NCBI GenBank assembly: GCA_003427395.1
Contig: BFEA01000227.1
Coordinates: 523,520 to 560,895, forward strand
Direction: 5' to 3'
From: Chara braunii
Lineage: Eukaryota; Streptophyta; Charophyceae; Charales; Characeae
DNA length: 37,376 nt
Each line of letters opens with the position of its first letter. Positions within the stretch are counted from its first letter, which is position 1. The notes below the pieces were generated by a model. That model did no database searches and was not told where the DNA came from. It was given only the letters and a program-made list of their open reading frames with translations. The translations under genes and the position numbers were made by a program. This document shows positions 18,894 through 28,480 of this stretch, piece by piece.

Positions 18894-20642
18894 TCAACTC
18901 TCACATTGCGACTCCCTTAAGCCTGGACAGGTGGGCTGTGCACGGGGGGAACTTTGGATCCATTCTATCTCTGCACAACCAGGATTGGTCATGTACAAGA
19001 CTGGGTGCAATGCAGTATCGCATGGAAGGTCAACAAGGGCTTCAGGATATTCTCCTTCACACGTAATGTAGCGTGCTAGTTCATCAGCAAAACTCAGTGA
19101 TTTCTTATTCATGTCCAAGATTACAAACACAGAACCACATTTACTGAACGTCTCAAGTCCGGATGAACGAAGAACCTCCTGTGACAATTCCTGCCTGACA
19201 GTTTTGCTCTTTTCATCCGTGCTTCTCCGAGCGACACTCAAATATCTGTTTCCCCACCGGCCACAAAGGAGACGGACTGAATTAGTTGAGGAACTTACAC
19301 CAAGTCCAAAATCTTTACAGTGCTCTAGAGATCGAACCATCCAAATGTGCTTGCCACTTAGAAGAGGTAAATTCATCCTTGCCGGATTCGAACCAGTCCC
19401 TAGAGATGTGCATCGCACTCGCTGAACCAGCTTCTCCGAGACGAAGAACCATGATCTTGAATACGCCCAGAGAGATGGGATTAAGACCTCTGTGTAAGCC
19501 TTGCAAATTCCATCTTGGCCGACTTTTACAGCTGTAAATGACACCCTGGGACATAGAGAACGCCAGGGTATCATGAAGAGAGATTTAATTGGCCATCCTC
19601 CAGCGAAGCAAACAGCATGCACTCTGTACACTGCATAGAGTACCTCTGGCCGTAAGACTTCCAGTGGCTCGATCCTCCTGGTCACAAACAGGGCGTCAAC
19701 GAATGCAAGGTTGATGTGATATTCCAATATTTCCCGCAAGTCCTCCCTGGACAACGAACGTCTTATCCTTGCATCAGATTTCTTCAGTGTTTCCCCAGCT
19801 TCTTGACAACTGCGTAATATCACATTCTCTGACCCGACAGCGTCCTCCAACTTCTTCGTAGCGGAATTGCCTATCTCAGGCAGAATGTGAGAGTTCTTCT
19901 GCTTAGAAACAGAGCTACAGTTGTCGGACGCGGCAGAGAGAACGGCCTCTACGACCATCGTCTCAGTGATCGCATTCTCCAAGCAGTATGTGATGCTTTC
20001 CTTGCTCCAGCCCAGGAATGATGTTGAATCGAAGACCAACACTTCATTCATTACTTTCAATGCAGCACTTAGCACTTCCTCTGCATCCCTTGAGGTTGCT
20101 GCATTTAGCAGATCGCCAAGTTCTCGAGCTTGAGTAACCCTGCGCAGCAACAGTAAGATCCCTTCGCACAAGTTGGTGATCTGATACTGAGAGGCCAAAC
20201 AGTATGCTTCAACCAGATCCTCCCAGCACCTGTCATCGCTGCTCCACCTAATCGGATGGCCGTGCAGGTAATTGACAACAATCTGCACAGCGCCTGCCTT
20301 TGCAGTGGGAAGGGGTATAGTGCCCATTGATCTCTCCTTCATATCCCCGTACAGCAACTTAGAGAAGTACTTGCTCCCACTTGCCAATAACGTCCGACTT
20401 GCACGCACCAGCCCATCCTTGCAGAGAAATGAGACGTCAAGCAATTCCGCACGACCAAGGATGGTCCGCACTGCAGACAAAATCTCTCGTTCATGCTGAG
20501 CATTGTTATCCTGCTCTTCCATATGATATGGGATTCCCTCGTTGGCATCCTCTGTTCCCTCTGTTTGAGGACTACCTCCTCGATCATGCACCATTCTCTT
20601 GTAACCTTCACAGTGAAGCCTTTGAGCAAGGCAGGATATCAC
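18894..20642 (-). CDS. BTB-BACK-like-SPRY domain protein, 582 residues
   Basis: This is the only long uninterrupted gene-like frame. Residues about 65-165 form a BTB/POZ fold (LLDVSFLCKDG, RTLLASGSKYFSKLLYG, PLPTAKAGAVQIVVNYLHG, EAYCLASQYQITNLCEGIL). Residues about 170-345 are helical and BACK-like. Residues about 400-555 match SPRY/B30.2: SGKHIWMVRS, DFGLGVSS, GSVFVILDMNKKSLSFADE and HPVLYMTNPG. By family knowledge, BTB proteins dimerise and often link substrates to Cullin-3 ubiquitin ligases, while SPRY binds the partner; the substrate is unknown. The frame has no intron and ends at TGA. The first ATG is used; Met-17 (MVHDRGG) is an equally possible start, and an upstream exon cannot be excluded. 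It reads Trp as TGG. No promoter or poly(A) signal was identified. Confidence 0.85.
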   Translation of the reverse strand: MISCLAQRLHCEGYKRMVHDRGGSPQTEGTEDANEGIPYHMEEQDNNAQHEREILSAVRTILGRAELLDVSFLCKDGLVRASRTLLASGSKYFSKLLYGDMKERSMGTIPLPTAKAGAVQIVVNYLHGHPIRWSSDDRCWEDLVEAYCLASQYQITNLCEGILLLLRRVTQARELGDLLNAATSRDAEEVLSAALKVMNEVLVFDSTSFLGWSKESITYCLENAITETMVVEAVLSAASDNCSSVSKQKNSHILPEIGNSATKKLEDAVGSENVILRSCQEAGETLKKSDARIRRSLSREDLREILEYHINLAFVDALFVTRRIEPLEVLRPEVLYAVYRVHAVCFAGGWPIKSLFMIPWRSLCPRVSFTAVKVGQDGICKAYTEVLIPSLWAYSRSWFFVSEKLVQRVRCTSLGTGSNPARMNLPLLSGKHIWMVRSLEHCKDFGLGVSSSTNSVRLLCGRWGNRYLSVARRSTDEKSKTVRQELSQEVLRSSGLETFSKCGSVFVILDMNKKSLSFADELARYITCEGEYPEALVDLPCDTALHPVLYMTNPGCAEIEWIQSSPRAQPTCPGLRESQCES

Positions 20643-22036
20643 CTGTCTAGTTGGATGTAGCCAACGTCATAAACAGCTGCTACAAATACAACATAGACAC
20701 AAACAAGCCAAGACAGTGCAGTCCATTAAAGTTCATTGAAATTTGTTCAAGAGTTCAAGGCAATGGCCTCCTGAGATTGACAAGTAGAGAAGTTGGGAAG
20801 AGTGCAATGACTTGCTGGTTCCAGGTTGCCTGTAGCCTCTCTCTGAAGAGGCTGTGGTAGGGACAAATTTGAAATTTTGTTTGGCTGAGGGCTAACCGAG
20901 AGACCTACATGTAAGGAAAATTCGTGAGGGACATATCTGTAAATATGGGAAAATAAAGGCCCCGTACTAACTCGAATTTCCTACAGTCACCCTAACTGCG
21001 AATAGCAGACCCGGGCTACGCCTAGGACAGACAGGCTCGATGGGCCTACACTGATAGACGGTCCTATAGCCTATAGCCGGGTAGGGAGAGGCCCTAGGGG
21101 CCGAAACAGAAACGGTACCAGTCAGTCAGTCAGTCCGGTCTAGGTTGAGTCTAGGCTAGGGTAGAGTATGGATAGGATGGGAACATCGGTCCTGGGCTCT
21201 TGGCAGTTGACACTTCTGGTGGAAGTTGCTGCGCACAAGGTATCAGCTCGTGGTTGCTGATTCCTGCGTGGGAGACAGCGGACATAGCCAGACCTTCGGA
21301 GCGCTGACCAGACTGGGGTCAACGCTGCCTGCTCTGCCTCTCTGAGAGTCGAAGCGGTCTGGGCTAGTAGAGGTCTGATGCGTTGGAGCACGTGGTGCAC
21401 TGCTGACCCTCCTCAGGAGTAGGGTCCCAGCGGCGATGCAGCCATAGCTGCATCTTCTCGGAGGTTATCATCGTCTGGACTTCACCTTTCACAAAGACTG
21501 TTGGCCCTGAGCTTCTTCCTCATCATCAAAGTGGCGATTGGCTTTGGGAGCCTGTTTCATCTTAGCGCAGGCCACTGAGTTGTATGTCAGGGTGGCGCTG
21601 GGTGTTACCTGGGAATCTGGTGCTATTTTTAGCTGTTCGGGGTAGCGCAACAGGGTTCTGAGGTTATTTAGTGAAAACAATGCTCTGGGTTTAATAAACA
21701 GTGGTGATACTGTGTTTGAGTTGTCATATCTTCATTGATTTCTGGCTGTGATCACTCAGTTGTCTTCTATGAATGATTTTTGGGATTTGTGTGGAAAGAA
21801 TTCACTATGTTGTGTGTTCTGTCACTTCGCTCCTCTGAGTCTTCCGCTGCGTTCCTTCTGTTGGGCGGTGTGACACTCCACTACCTCTCCCCTTCCTTTT
21901 GTGCATGTATGGGCGTGTACGGGAGTTCCTGTGAGTGTGCGTTGACAAAATTTCAACGGACAATCATGTTCATAACAAGAGCCAGTCTGGAGGAAGAGAC
22001 AACTTGCTGATAGGACTGCAGGTTGCAAACTGAGAA
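20643..22036. other. Upstream/intergenic region, no gene recognised
   Basis: This holds the 5' flank of the BTB gene. 20.98-21.18 kb is rich in CTAG and TAGGC words and has a CAGTCAGTCAGTCAG run near 21121. Short frames (for example 21400-21140 minus) show no domain. No reliable promoter elements could be fixed. Confidence 0.5.
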
Positions 22037-22275
22037 GCTACAGCCTGCACATGCAAGTGTCCTTCGGGACATCCGTTCAAATTGGAACGATACAAAGAAG
22101 ATTAGGATGGCCCCTACACAAGAATGAGACAGTCAGATAAATCGAGAAATGGTCCAAATTTTTAAAAATTCTGAAAAAGAAGGGGGTGAAAACAAAACAA
22201 AAAAGGTAGAAAAATGAAAAAAAAAATTGTGCAGAGAGACATGAACAGTTGCAGCAAAATAAACACAGCACAAGG
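22037..22275. repeat. Split copy of ~70 bp repeat, interrupted by U6 copy
   Basis: The left part GCTACAGCCTGCACATGCAA (22037-22056) and right part from GTGCAGAGAGACATGAACAG (22229-22275) match the intact copy at 22300-22366. The U6-like sequence and an A-rich tail lie between them. Confidence 0.7.
22059..22163 (+). pseudogene. U6 snRNA retropseudogene 1
   Basis: It matches plant-type U6 over its full length: GTCCTTCGGGACATCCG, AAATTGGAACGATACA, GATGGCCCCT and ATAAATCGAGAAATGGTCCA then AATTTTT. The splicing-critical ACAGAGA box reads ACAAAGA, and the AGC triad region reads TTAGGATGG instead of TTAGCATGG, so it is unlikely to function. No plant USE or TATA element is visible upstream. It is followed by about 60 bases of A-rich sequence, as expected for a retroposed RNA. 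Confidence 0.85.
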
Positions 22276-22299
22276 TTGGAAACAGACAGACAACTTAAA

Positions 22300-22366
22300 G
22301 GTACAGCCCGCACATGCAGCTTATGCATAGAGACATCAACAGTTGCAGCAAAACAAACACAGTACA
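22300..22366. repeat. Intact copy of ~70 bp repeat
   Basis: GGTACAGCCCGCACATGCAG is followed by ATGCATAGAGACATCAACAG and TTGCAGCAAAACAAACACAG. It serves as the uninterrupted reference for the copy split by U6. Confidence 0.75.
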
Positions 22367-22559
22367 CGGCAAATCACTGAACCCTGCATCTACTACAGGG
22401 AGGGTAAGGTTCTGTCAATTAATCATCTCTTCAGGCCAGCATCTCATGCCATGACAATGCCAAGGTTGATGAGCTCCCATGTTTTGGTTTATATAAATGA
22501 CACACACTCCCCTTTTTCTTCTTTGTGCAGTCATGCAAAAGAGCACAGCGGACAATGCA

Positions 22560-22612
22560 CAAGCACTGGCAGTAGCAGCAGCGGCAGCAGCAGCAGGAGG
22601 AGGAGGAGGCGC
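22560..22612. repeat. GCA/GGA trinucleotide tract
   Basis: GCAGTAGCAGCAGCGGCAGC runs into GGAGGAGGAGG. Confidence 0.85.
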
Positions 22613-22691
22613 AGAATATCACACAGGTGCAATGTCAACATTTCAAATTCCTCAGGGGCATTTTTGTCACTTCGGTCCCAAGTAGCTCTAG

Positions 22692-22730
22692 ACCCCAAAC
22701 CCTAGACTTTATACTCTAAACCCCAACCCC
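22692..22730 (-). repeat. Degenerate CCCTAAA telomere-like tract
   Basis: ACCCCAAACCCTAGAC and CTCTAAACCCCAACCCC are C-strand variants of TTTAGGG, oriented opposite to the blocks at 23.93 and 25.25 kb. Confidence 0.65.
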
Positions 22731-22732
22731 TG

Positions 22733-23300
22733 AACCATTTGCAATCAGACTCACTTTCTTCTTCACTTCGCATGCATACAAACAGATGGCATTCCACACT
22801 GGCGCTGGGCGCCCACACAAAGCTGAGAGATATTCAAGTCAAAGACACAGTTCAGTTACAAACTCGCTTTGATTTAACTATGGCGCCTGAGCGCTGACAC
22901 ATCCTTCTTCACCTCCACTGTTCACACGCACTTCACACTGGATCTCCCTGGATATCGCACCCACATAACTCAGTACCAAACACACACAGACACTGATCTC
23001 TATCACTAACTTAGCGGGTATGGACGCTCTACTACTACTGGCCTTGGACGAACTCTTTCCCTTCAGCCCACTTCAACTTCGGAACTCGGGCATCTACAGA
23101 CCACCTCCCACAAGATACCTGGCAGCGCTTCTGCATGGCTCACGCAGGAATGAATGAATGGCTGGCCTCTGCCTCTTGATTTATACTTCTGTACGTCGTT
23201 GGTCTACCCTTTTCCACCGGGCCCCTGGTGCACACAGTCCCACATGGTACTTGCTGACTGGACAAAGTGAGACTGGGACTTAGTACCGCTGACGAAGCGA
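22733..23300. other. No gene recognised
   Basis: CA/CT-biased sequence with a GAATGAATGAATG run near 23150. I see no supported gene. Confidence 0.45.
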
Positions 23301-23400
23301 AGTTGGACTCACCACTTGCCCACTTGCCTCTGGTCTGCTGTGAGTAACAAGAGAAAAACTCGAAAGGCCACTTCCGGACCTTCCGGAAGTCTGTGGACTT

Positions 23401-23492
23401 GGCCTTTCGGGACTGTAGCAGCTACGACCTTGACTTTTCAGGACTGTTGCAGCTACGACCTTGACCTTTCAGAAGTGCTACAGCTACGGCCT
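23401..23492. repeat. 31 bp minisatellite, three units
   Basis: Units starting at 23401, 23432 and 23463 each read GRCYTTTCRG...AGCTACGRCCT. CTACAGCTA words continue to about 23560. Confidence 0.8.
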
Positions 23493-23923
23493 CTACACAG
23501 CTATGACCCCTACTCGACAGACCTACAGATCGAACCCCTACAGCTACACAGACCTACGACAGACAACAATCAACTACCAAAACACAGGTCACGGGTTCAA
23601 ACACTCAGCGTCGACTCAATACTGTACACGGGTGTGGTAAGGTCTAGGGATCGAGCCCTGGGATCTGCATCTGCTACTTCTAAGGTGAAAACCGTTTCAC
23701 ATTCCTCTGGCATTTTTCGAATCTTCTCTTCTTCATTGAAGCACAAGTAGTACCTGCGTGGTTGCTCAAGAGTTCAAATCCCATCCCATTTAACAATATC
23801 AGGGGCTAGCCCTTTGAACAAAGAAGGGGAGAATCAAACTCTACTGCCCAATGCCCATTTTTCTACAACAACACAGGCACACATGGGTCACGACGTAACC
23901 CTGACATCCAGTTAGATACTCAA

Positions 23924-24030
23924 TTAGGGGTTTAGGGGTTAGGGGTTAGGGTCAAAGATTAAGGAGTTAAGGAATTTAGGGTTTACGGTTTAGGGTTTAG
24001 GGTTTAGGGTTTAGGGTTGAGGATATAGGG
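23924..24030 (+). repeat. Interstitial TTTAGGG telomere-like tract
   Basis: Degenerate GGGGTTTAGGGGTTAGG units at the start give way to at least four exact TTTAGGG units around 23990-24016. Confidence 0.9.
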
Positions 24031-24072
24031 TCTTTTACCGTTTCGGGGACATCTGATTGTATGATGCTGCTT

Positions 24073-24088
24073 AGATTTTGAGCCTATT
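24073..24088 (+). repeat. Left 16 bp target-site duplication of U6 copy 2
   Basis: AGATTTTGAGCCTATT directly precedes the U6 5' end. It matches 24220-24235 at 15 of 16 positions. Confidence 0.85.
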
Positions 24089-24203
24089 GTCCTTCGGAAC
24101 ATCCGTTAAAATTGGAACGATAAAGAGAAGGGTAATAAGCAAAATAGCCCCTGCGCAAGGACGGATGACACGCATAAATCGAGAAATGGTCCCTATTATA
24201 ATA
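24089..24203 (+). pseudogene. U6 snRNA retropseudogene 2 with TSD
   Basis: It begins exactly at the U6 5' end (GTCCTTCGGAACATCCG) and contains AAAATTGGAACGATAAAGAGA, AGCCCCTGCGCAAGG, GGATGACACGCATAAATCGA and GAAATGGTCC. The region between the ACAGAGA box and GCCCC is rearranged (AGGGTAATAAGCAAAATA), so the copy is not functional. A short A/T-rich tail (ATAATAATAGGAAAACAAC) follows, then the second half of a 16 bp duplication. This is the signature of LINE-mediated retroposition. Confidence 0.9.
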
Positions 24204-24219
24204 ATAGGAAAACAACAAC

Positions 24220-24235
24220 AGATTTTGAGCCGATT
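24220..24235 (+). repeat. Right 16 bp target-site duplication of U6 copy 2
   Basis: AGATTTTGAGCCGATT follows the A-rich tail of the U6 copy. Confidence 0.85.
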
Positions 24236-24239
24236 GAGT

Positions 24240-25245
24240 CCCAGTTCGTTAACCATGATAAGTCAATGGGATCAATGGGTTCACATCTGAATGATCTGAT
24301 CTAATGATACGCTGGGACAGCTGATCTTATGACAATCAACAACCAAGTCAGAAAGGGAAGGGACCGACAGGATTTCACCACCAAAAGGGAAATACTGAAT
24401 CGCCCTTCCCTCCCTTCTGGCATACCCATGGGACGGTTCTCCCTACCTAGAAATTCTGGTTACCAGGGGCAGAGACCCACCAGCAGGCAGGTAGTTTCAC
24501 ACTCGTGAATGTGGGACTGAGTAATGTGTGACCCATCCTCAGGGCCTGGCCTATTAAACGCATTTATTCAAATTTAAAAACAATCAACTTCTGCCATGAT
24601 GGCCTTCAAGTGCACCTATCGTCCAGATGTCCCAGGTCTCTCTCACGATGATTCGATTAAACTAGCAGTACAACACGGGCCTCGTGATGCTGCCGCTCGT
24701 GCACACATACGCTGTGGCCAGATTTCGCCTACCGGGTGCAAGGGGGGTAGCAGAATTTTGAGTGCCCCAACTTTCGCAATTTTAAATTCAAATCTGCTTG
24801 ACATGAAATCCGCAAATCAGCAACGGATGTAGGTTAGGTTCTGAAAAGCGAAAGAATGAGAGACTGAGGCTGTACAAGAATTGGTTGTTTAAACGGCAAT
24901 ACTGCACAGAGATGAGAGGACTGTATCTATTGGAAAGAGAGGCATAACTCAGCGCCAGAAAGGAGTTACCAACAGAGGTTAAAGGCGGTTGCATCAATCA
25001 CTTCTTGAACACGAGATGACACCATTTGCTGGAAAGACTGGCACATCTCAAACTCAGGAAGAGGCTATCGTTAGCAGATAACTGTGGACGAGCAAAACAC
25101 AGCTAGATCAGACTGCCACGGGAGTTTGACAAGATTAAACTGCCACAGCTATAGATTGATAGCACAGACTTGGATGGACGGCACCAAAAGACCTGAACAA
25201 GGGAAAAGGAAGGACTCAAAGGGTGGCTGGAGTACGGATTCACAG
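24240..25245. other. No gene recognised
   Basis: About 1 kb of unique-looking sequence. Short frames lack domains, and no RNA or repeat could be supported. Confidence 0.45.
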
Positions 25246-25276
25246 GTTGAGGGTTTAGGGTTTAGGGTTTTAGGGA
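25246..25276 (+). repeat. Short TTTAGGG telomere-like tract
   Basis: GAGGGTTTAGGGTTTAGGG then TTTTAGGG, about four units. Confidence 0.8.
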
Positions 25277-25632
25277 TGTTTTCAAAAAAGGGGGACAGAT
25301 AAAATGGGAAAAGGGATATCACGCCTGACAGGCAGAGCAGACGAGTGGGGAGGACACAGGCCGACAGCGACAAAGGATGAACTCTTTCCAGGTGACATAG
25401 CACTATCTGGCAGATCTGGCCTCCAGATCTGAGAGGAAAGAGAGGAACACGGCAAGCTGACAGTCAATCCTCCACCAAGTTGGAGCAATCAATGCTGTTC
25501 AGGGGTCCTTCGGCCAAACGGAAGGAAGCGTGGTTAAGTTTCAATGTAATGTGCATTCTGAATTGCCGGTGGAATAGGAACCGGACTGACGCTCCCCAGA
25601 ATAGAAGGAGCCAGGACCGTAAGGCCCTGCTT
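25277..25632. other. No gene recognised
   Basis: No supported coding or RNA feature. Confidence 0.4.
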
Positions 25633-25749
25633 AAAAAAAAAAAAAAAAAAAAGGTTCTGCTATGTTAGAGAAAACTAGTAGAAAAATTAAGCAGAGTTGC
25701 TTTTACGGAAGTTTTACATGCAAAAAAAAAAAAAAAAAAAAAAAAAAAA
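25633..25749. repeat. Two poly(A) tracts, 69 bp apart
   Basis: Twenty A at 25633-25652 and about 28 A at 25722-25749. They could be retroposon tails, but no duplications were identified around them. Confidence 0.7.
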
Positions 25750-26089
25750 GCAGCCGGAAGAAAGTCTTCGAGCGAATTCAATTTGGTGCAAACCAACTTT
25801 CCTTGGGCATCCAGGCTGGAGAGGTCAGGGTCAGCATAGAATCAGGTTCGACGAAATACTCTCCCCGAACTGGTTGTTTAACAGGTACTACTCATATCAA
25901 ACAATGTCATCCCTGACCTTGTCCACCGTCTTCACACAAATAGAACGCCTTCCAGTCATTATCCCTGCAAATACAGTTATAGAACTTGGAGAGGATATAC
26001 TCGGGTGAAGACCGTAGTAAAGGAACTCCACATGAGGAGACAGAATCTCACAGTAATCTCCTTGTGTCTTGTACAAGCGTCTTAAACCA

Positions 26090-26340
26090 CCAGGACATGG
26101 CCATACATCCAAGACTTTGGATGGATGGAGCGCTCACCTTCAGAACCATCCAAGACTTTGCATCGTACTCTGCGATTCCCCAAAAAAAAGCTGTAATCAC
26201 TAGCTGCCTGCACAGAATTTACCAAATGACTTCTGAGGTGGAACTGACGGGCGTGAGTTTACTTACCCTGAAACGATTACTTCGACTGCAAGGCTACCCA
26301 GGTAAGTACTTCAATGAATGCCTGAGAAAATTCATANGTA
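26090..26340 (+). pseudogene. Possible RT-derived fragment or exon
   Basis: One frame reads FRTIQDFASYSAIPQKKAVI, then SCLHRIYQMTS, and finally LLTLKRLLRLQGYP. The pattern (small-residue/Ser then P-x-K-K-x-V-I, L-x-R, and a terminal L-x-x-x-GYP) resembles the segment after the RT core in Penelope-like or DIRS-like elements. No catalytic motif is present. GYP is followed at 26299 by CAG/GTAAGTAC, a perfect splice-donor consensus, so this could also be an exon of an unknown gene. Ambiguous bases begin at 26337. Confidence 0.35.
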
Positions 26341-26746
26341 CTAAAGCCCCGTNATGGGANAAATGGGGNAAAAAGNTCTGTGGCTGGTAATTTCTAGTAC
26401 CCTCATCTGCGGGCTGTTCTGATCTGCTGAGCCCCAACCAGATTTCCAGCCACGATTGCTTTTGGATCTACTCGACTCAAAGAGGAGACTTTCCCGNTTT
26501 TTTCTTCAGGGGAAGACTCTTGGGTGGAAAGCNATTTTGAAACTTCGGCCATTCTTACTGGAATAGAGTTACCGCGTTTTCTTGTTTGTCTTTTTGCTAG
26601 ATCTTTAGTTAAAAAGTTTTTTGATTTACAGGCTACAAACAACACCAAGGCGGAAGCTGAGATACTGCGTTTGTCCTTTGTTAGATCTTTAGATATAGGG
26701 TTTTGATCTACCGACTACGAATAACTACAGGCCTTACTCGTTTTTN
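26337..26746. other. Low-quality sequence with isolated N bases
   Basis: Single Ns occur at 26337, 26353, 26360, 26369, 26376, 26497, 26533 and 26746, just before the large gap. Frames here are not reliable. Confidence 0.9.
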
Positions 26747-26881
26747 CTGAGTCCTTCCTGGAAACTGACCTATAGATGGCGGGAATACAGAGCCTAGCCC
26801 GATTTCTTTTTTCCTGAACATGCGGACTACGATCTGAACGTGGGATTTCTGTTTTTATTTCTGGTTTATCTCCGCAGCTTA

Positions 26882-27341
26882 NNNNNNNNNNNNNNNNNNN
26901 NNNNNNNNNNNNNNNNNNNNNNNNNNNNNNNNNNNNNNNNNNNNNNNNNNNNNNNNNNNNNNNNNNNNNNNNNNNNNNNNNNNNNNNNNNNNNNNNNNNN
27001 NNNNNNNNNNNNNNNNNNNNNNNNNNNNNNNNNNNNNNNNNNNNNNNNNNNNNNNNNNNNNNNNNNNNNNNNNNNNNNNNNNNNNNNNNNNNNNNNNNNN
27101 NNNNNNNNNNNNNNNNNNNNNNNNNNNNNNNNNNNNNNNNNNNNNNNNNNNNNNNNNNNNNNNNNNNNNNNNNNNNNNNNNNNNNNNNNNNNNNNNNNNN
27201 NNNNNNNNNNNNNNNNNNNNNNNNNNNNNNNNNNNNNNNNNNNNNNNNNNNNNNNNNNNNNNNNNNNNNNNNNNNNNNNNNNNNNNNNNNNNNNNNNNNN
27301 NNNNNNNNNNNNNNNNNNNNNNNNNNNNNNNNNNNNNNNNN
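26882..27341. other. Assembly gap, 460 N
   Basis: Uninterrupted N run. Sequence on its right begins with a fragment duplicated from 33664. Confidence 1.
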
Positions 27342-27387
27342 TCGTCTGAACAAACCTCCGCCTGCATTCTGCGCCTGTATAAGAGAC

Positions 27388-27389
<2 letters not shown>
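27342..27389. other. Likely mate-pair/adapter artefact
   Basis: Bases 27342-27376 are identical to 33664-33698. They are joined directly to TGTATAAGAGACAG (27376-27389), the last 14 bases of the 19 bp Tn5/Nextera mosaic end. The join sits at the edge of the N gap, so the true genomic sequence probably starts after 27389. Confidence 0.85.
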
Positions 27390-27432
<43 letters not shown>

Positions 27433-27520
27433 TCAAACACACATTCGCGCGCACACACACCCACACACACCCACAAACACCCACACACCCACACACCCAC
27501 ACCCACACACACACACACTT
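27390..27520. repeat. (CA)n and CCCACA repeat
   Basis: CA repeats, followed by CACCCACAC variants. Confidence 0.95.
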
Positions 27521-27869
27521 TATTTTTTATTTTAAATTTGGTAAAGAATTTCGATGTGACCCTGAAGCAAAAGTTGTTCAGCTTATTTTTCTGCATAACA
27601 TAGTTTTTTTTCGGATTTTTTTTTTTTTTTTGCTAGGACCTTCCCTGGTCCTCGCATGGCCGGCCGTCCGGAAAAATAGGGTGACATGGGCAGCCCGGCT
27701 GGTAGCCTAGGGTTTAACAGCACAGTTTTTTCGTCACTGCTCAACCTCATTTCTAAAAGACTATGTCTTTTCTGCGGTCGCCGAGCCCCTTTTCCCGAAG
27801 ACAAATATTGTCTTTCTCTTGGTCGCTGGACCCCATTTCTCCAAGACCATCCCCTGAATAGAACATGTG
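27521..27869. other. No gene recognised
   Basis: AT-rich then GC-mixed sequence. It includes a poly(T) run near 27616-27631 and an imperfect duplication CGGTCGCCGAGCCCC / TGGTCGCTGGACCCC (about 27775-27835). Confidence 0.5.
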
Positions 27870-27985
27870 GTCATTATTGCTGCATTTGAGGCAAATCTCA
27901 GTTTGGATACGGCAATAGTGACCATACCTGCAGTCACTATTACTGGATTTGGGGCAACTCTCAGTTTAGATACTGCCATAGTGAC
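27870..27985. repeat. 63 bp tandem duplication
   Basis: GTCATTATTGCTGCATTTG at 27870 and GTCACTATTACTGGATTTG at 27933 both continue through GGCAAMTCTCAGTTTRGATA and end ATAGTGAC. Confidence 0.8.
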
Positions 27986-28217
27986 AGTTGGCCTGCGTGA
28001 ACAAGATCACAAGCGGCCAAAACACTACGGTAATCATCTTCACCCGAACACGTTAGAGCTGTATTTGGCCCAACTTTTCAGTCCAGACTCCAGATACAGC
28101 GACGAAGACCCGGTGTTCTATTCGGGTGACGGCACAGGCTTAGGCATTTTCCTCACTGGCCAATTATAGAACTCCCACATCCTTTTCTCGGCATTGAATA
28201 TCGCAGGCATCCCCTCA

Positions 28218-28313
28218 GGAGCAAGGTCCCGCTTGCCTAAATTTCACCCCTTTCTGGCCATTGATCTTCATAATCTACAGCTGAAATGAAGCATCTGAGT
28301 AGGCGCCTGGCCC
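28218..28313. mobile_element. Degenerate copy of the GGGCCAAG/GGGCGAGG MITE family
   Basis: GCAAGGTCCCGCTTGCCTAA, GGCCATTGATCTTCATAATC and TACAGCTGAAATGAAG align in order with the MITE at 32.84 kb (GCGAGGTCCCACTTGCGCAA...GGCCGTTGATCCTTGCGATC). The right terminus (CTGGCCCC) is decayed and no duplication was found. Confidence 0.6.
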
Positions 28314-28458
28314 CTGCCACCCAGGTTTGACGGTGAAAATTGGGGGGTCTATTTGTCGATTTTCACAATTTTCAGCACTGCCCAAAACAACCATCTCCAG
28401 GAACCCAACAAACACCAAACTTGGCACATACAGACCTTGACCAAAAACAAAACAGGCC

Positions 28459-28480
28459 AAAAAAAAAAAAAAAAAAAAAA
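28459..28480. repeat. Poly(A) tract
   Basis: About 22 A, followed by CAACAACATG. Confidence 0.9.

Noticed and set aside
19381-19440. tRNA-like sequence on the minus strand inside the BTB-SPRY frame (GGTTCGAATCC with an A-box-like partner; translates as TGSNPA)
   Set aside because: No acceptor stem or full cloverleaf can be formed, and the frame continues smoothly into the SPRY domain. The match is most likely chance within coding sequence.
21140-21400. 86-codon minus-strand frame upstream of the BTB gene
   Set aside because: Short, Arg/Thr-rich, with no motif, conserved context or start signal.
26715-27514. Frames spanning the N gap
   Set aside because: They are made mostly of undetermined residues and have no meaning.
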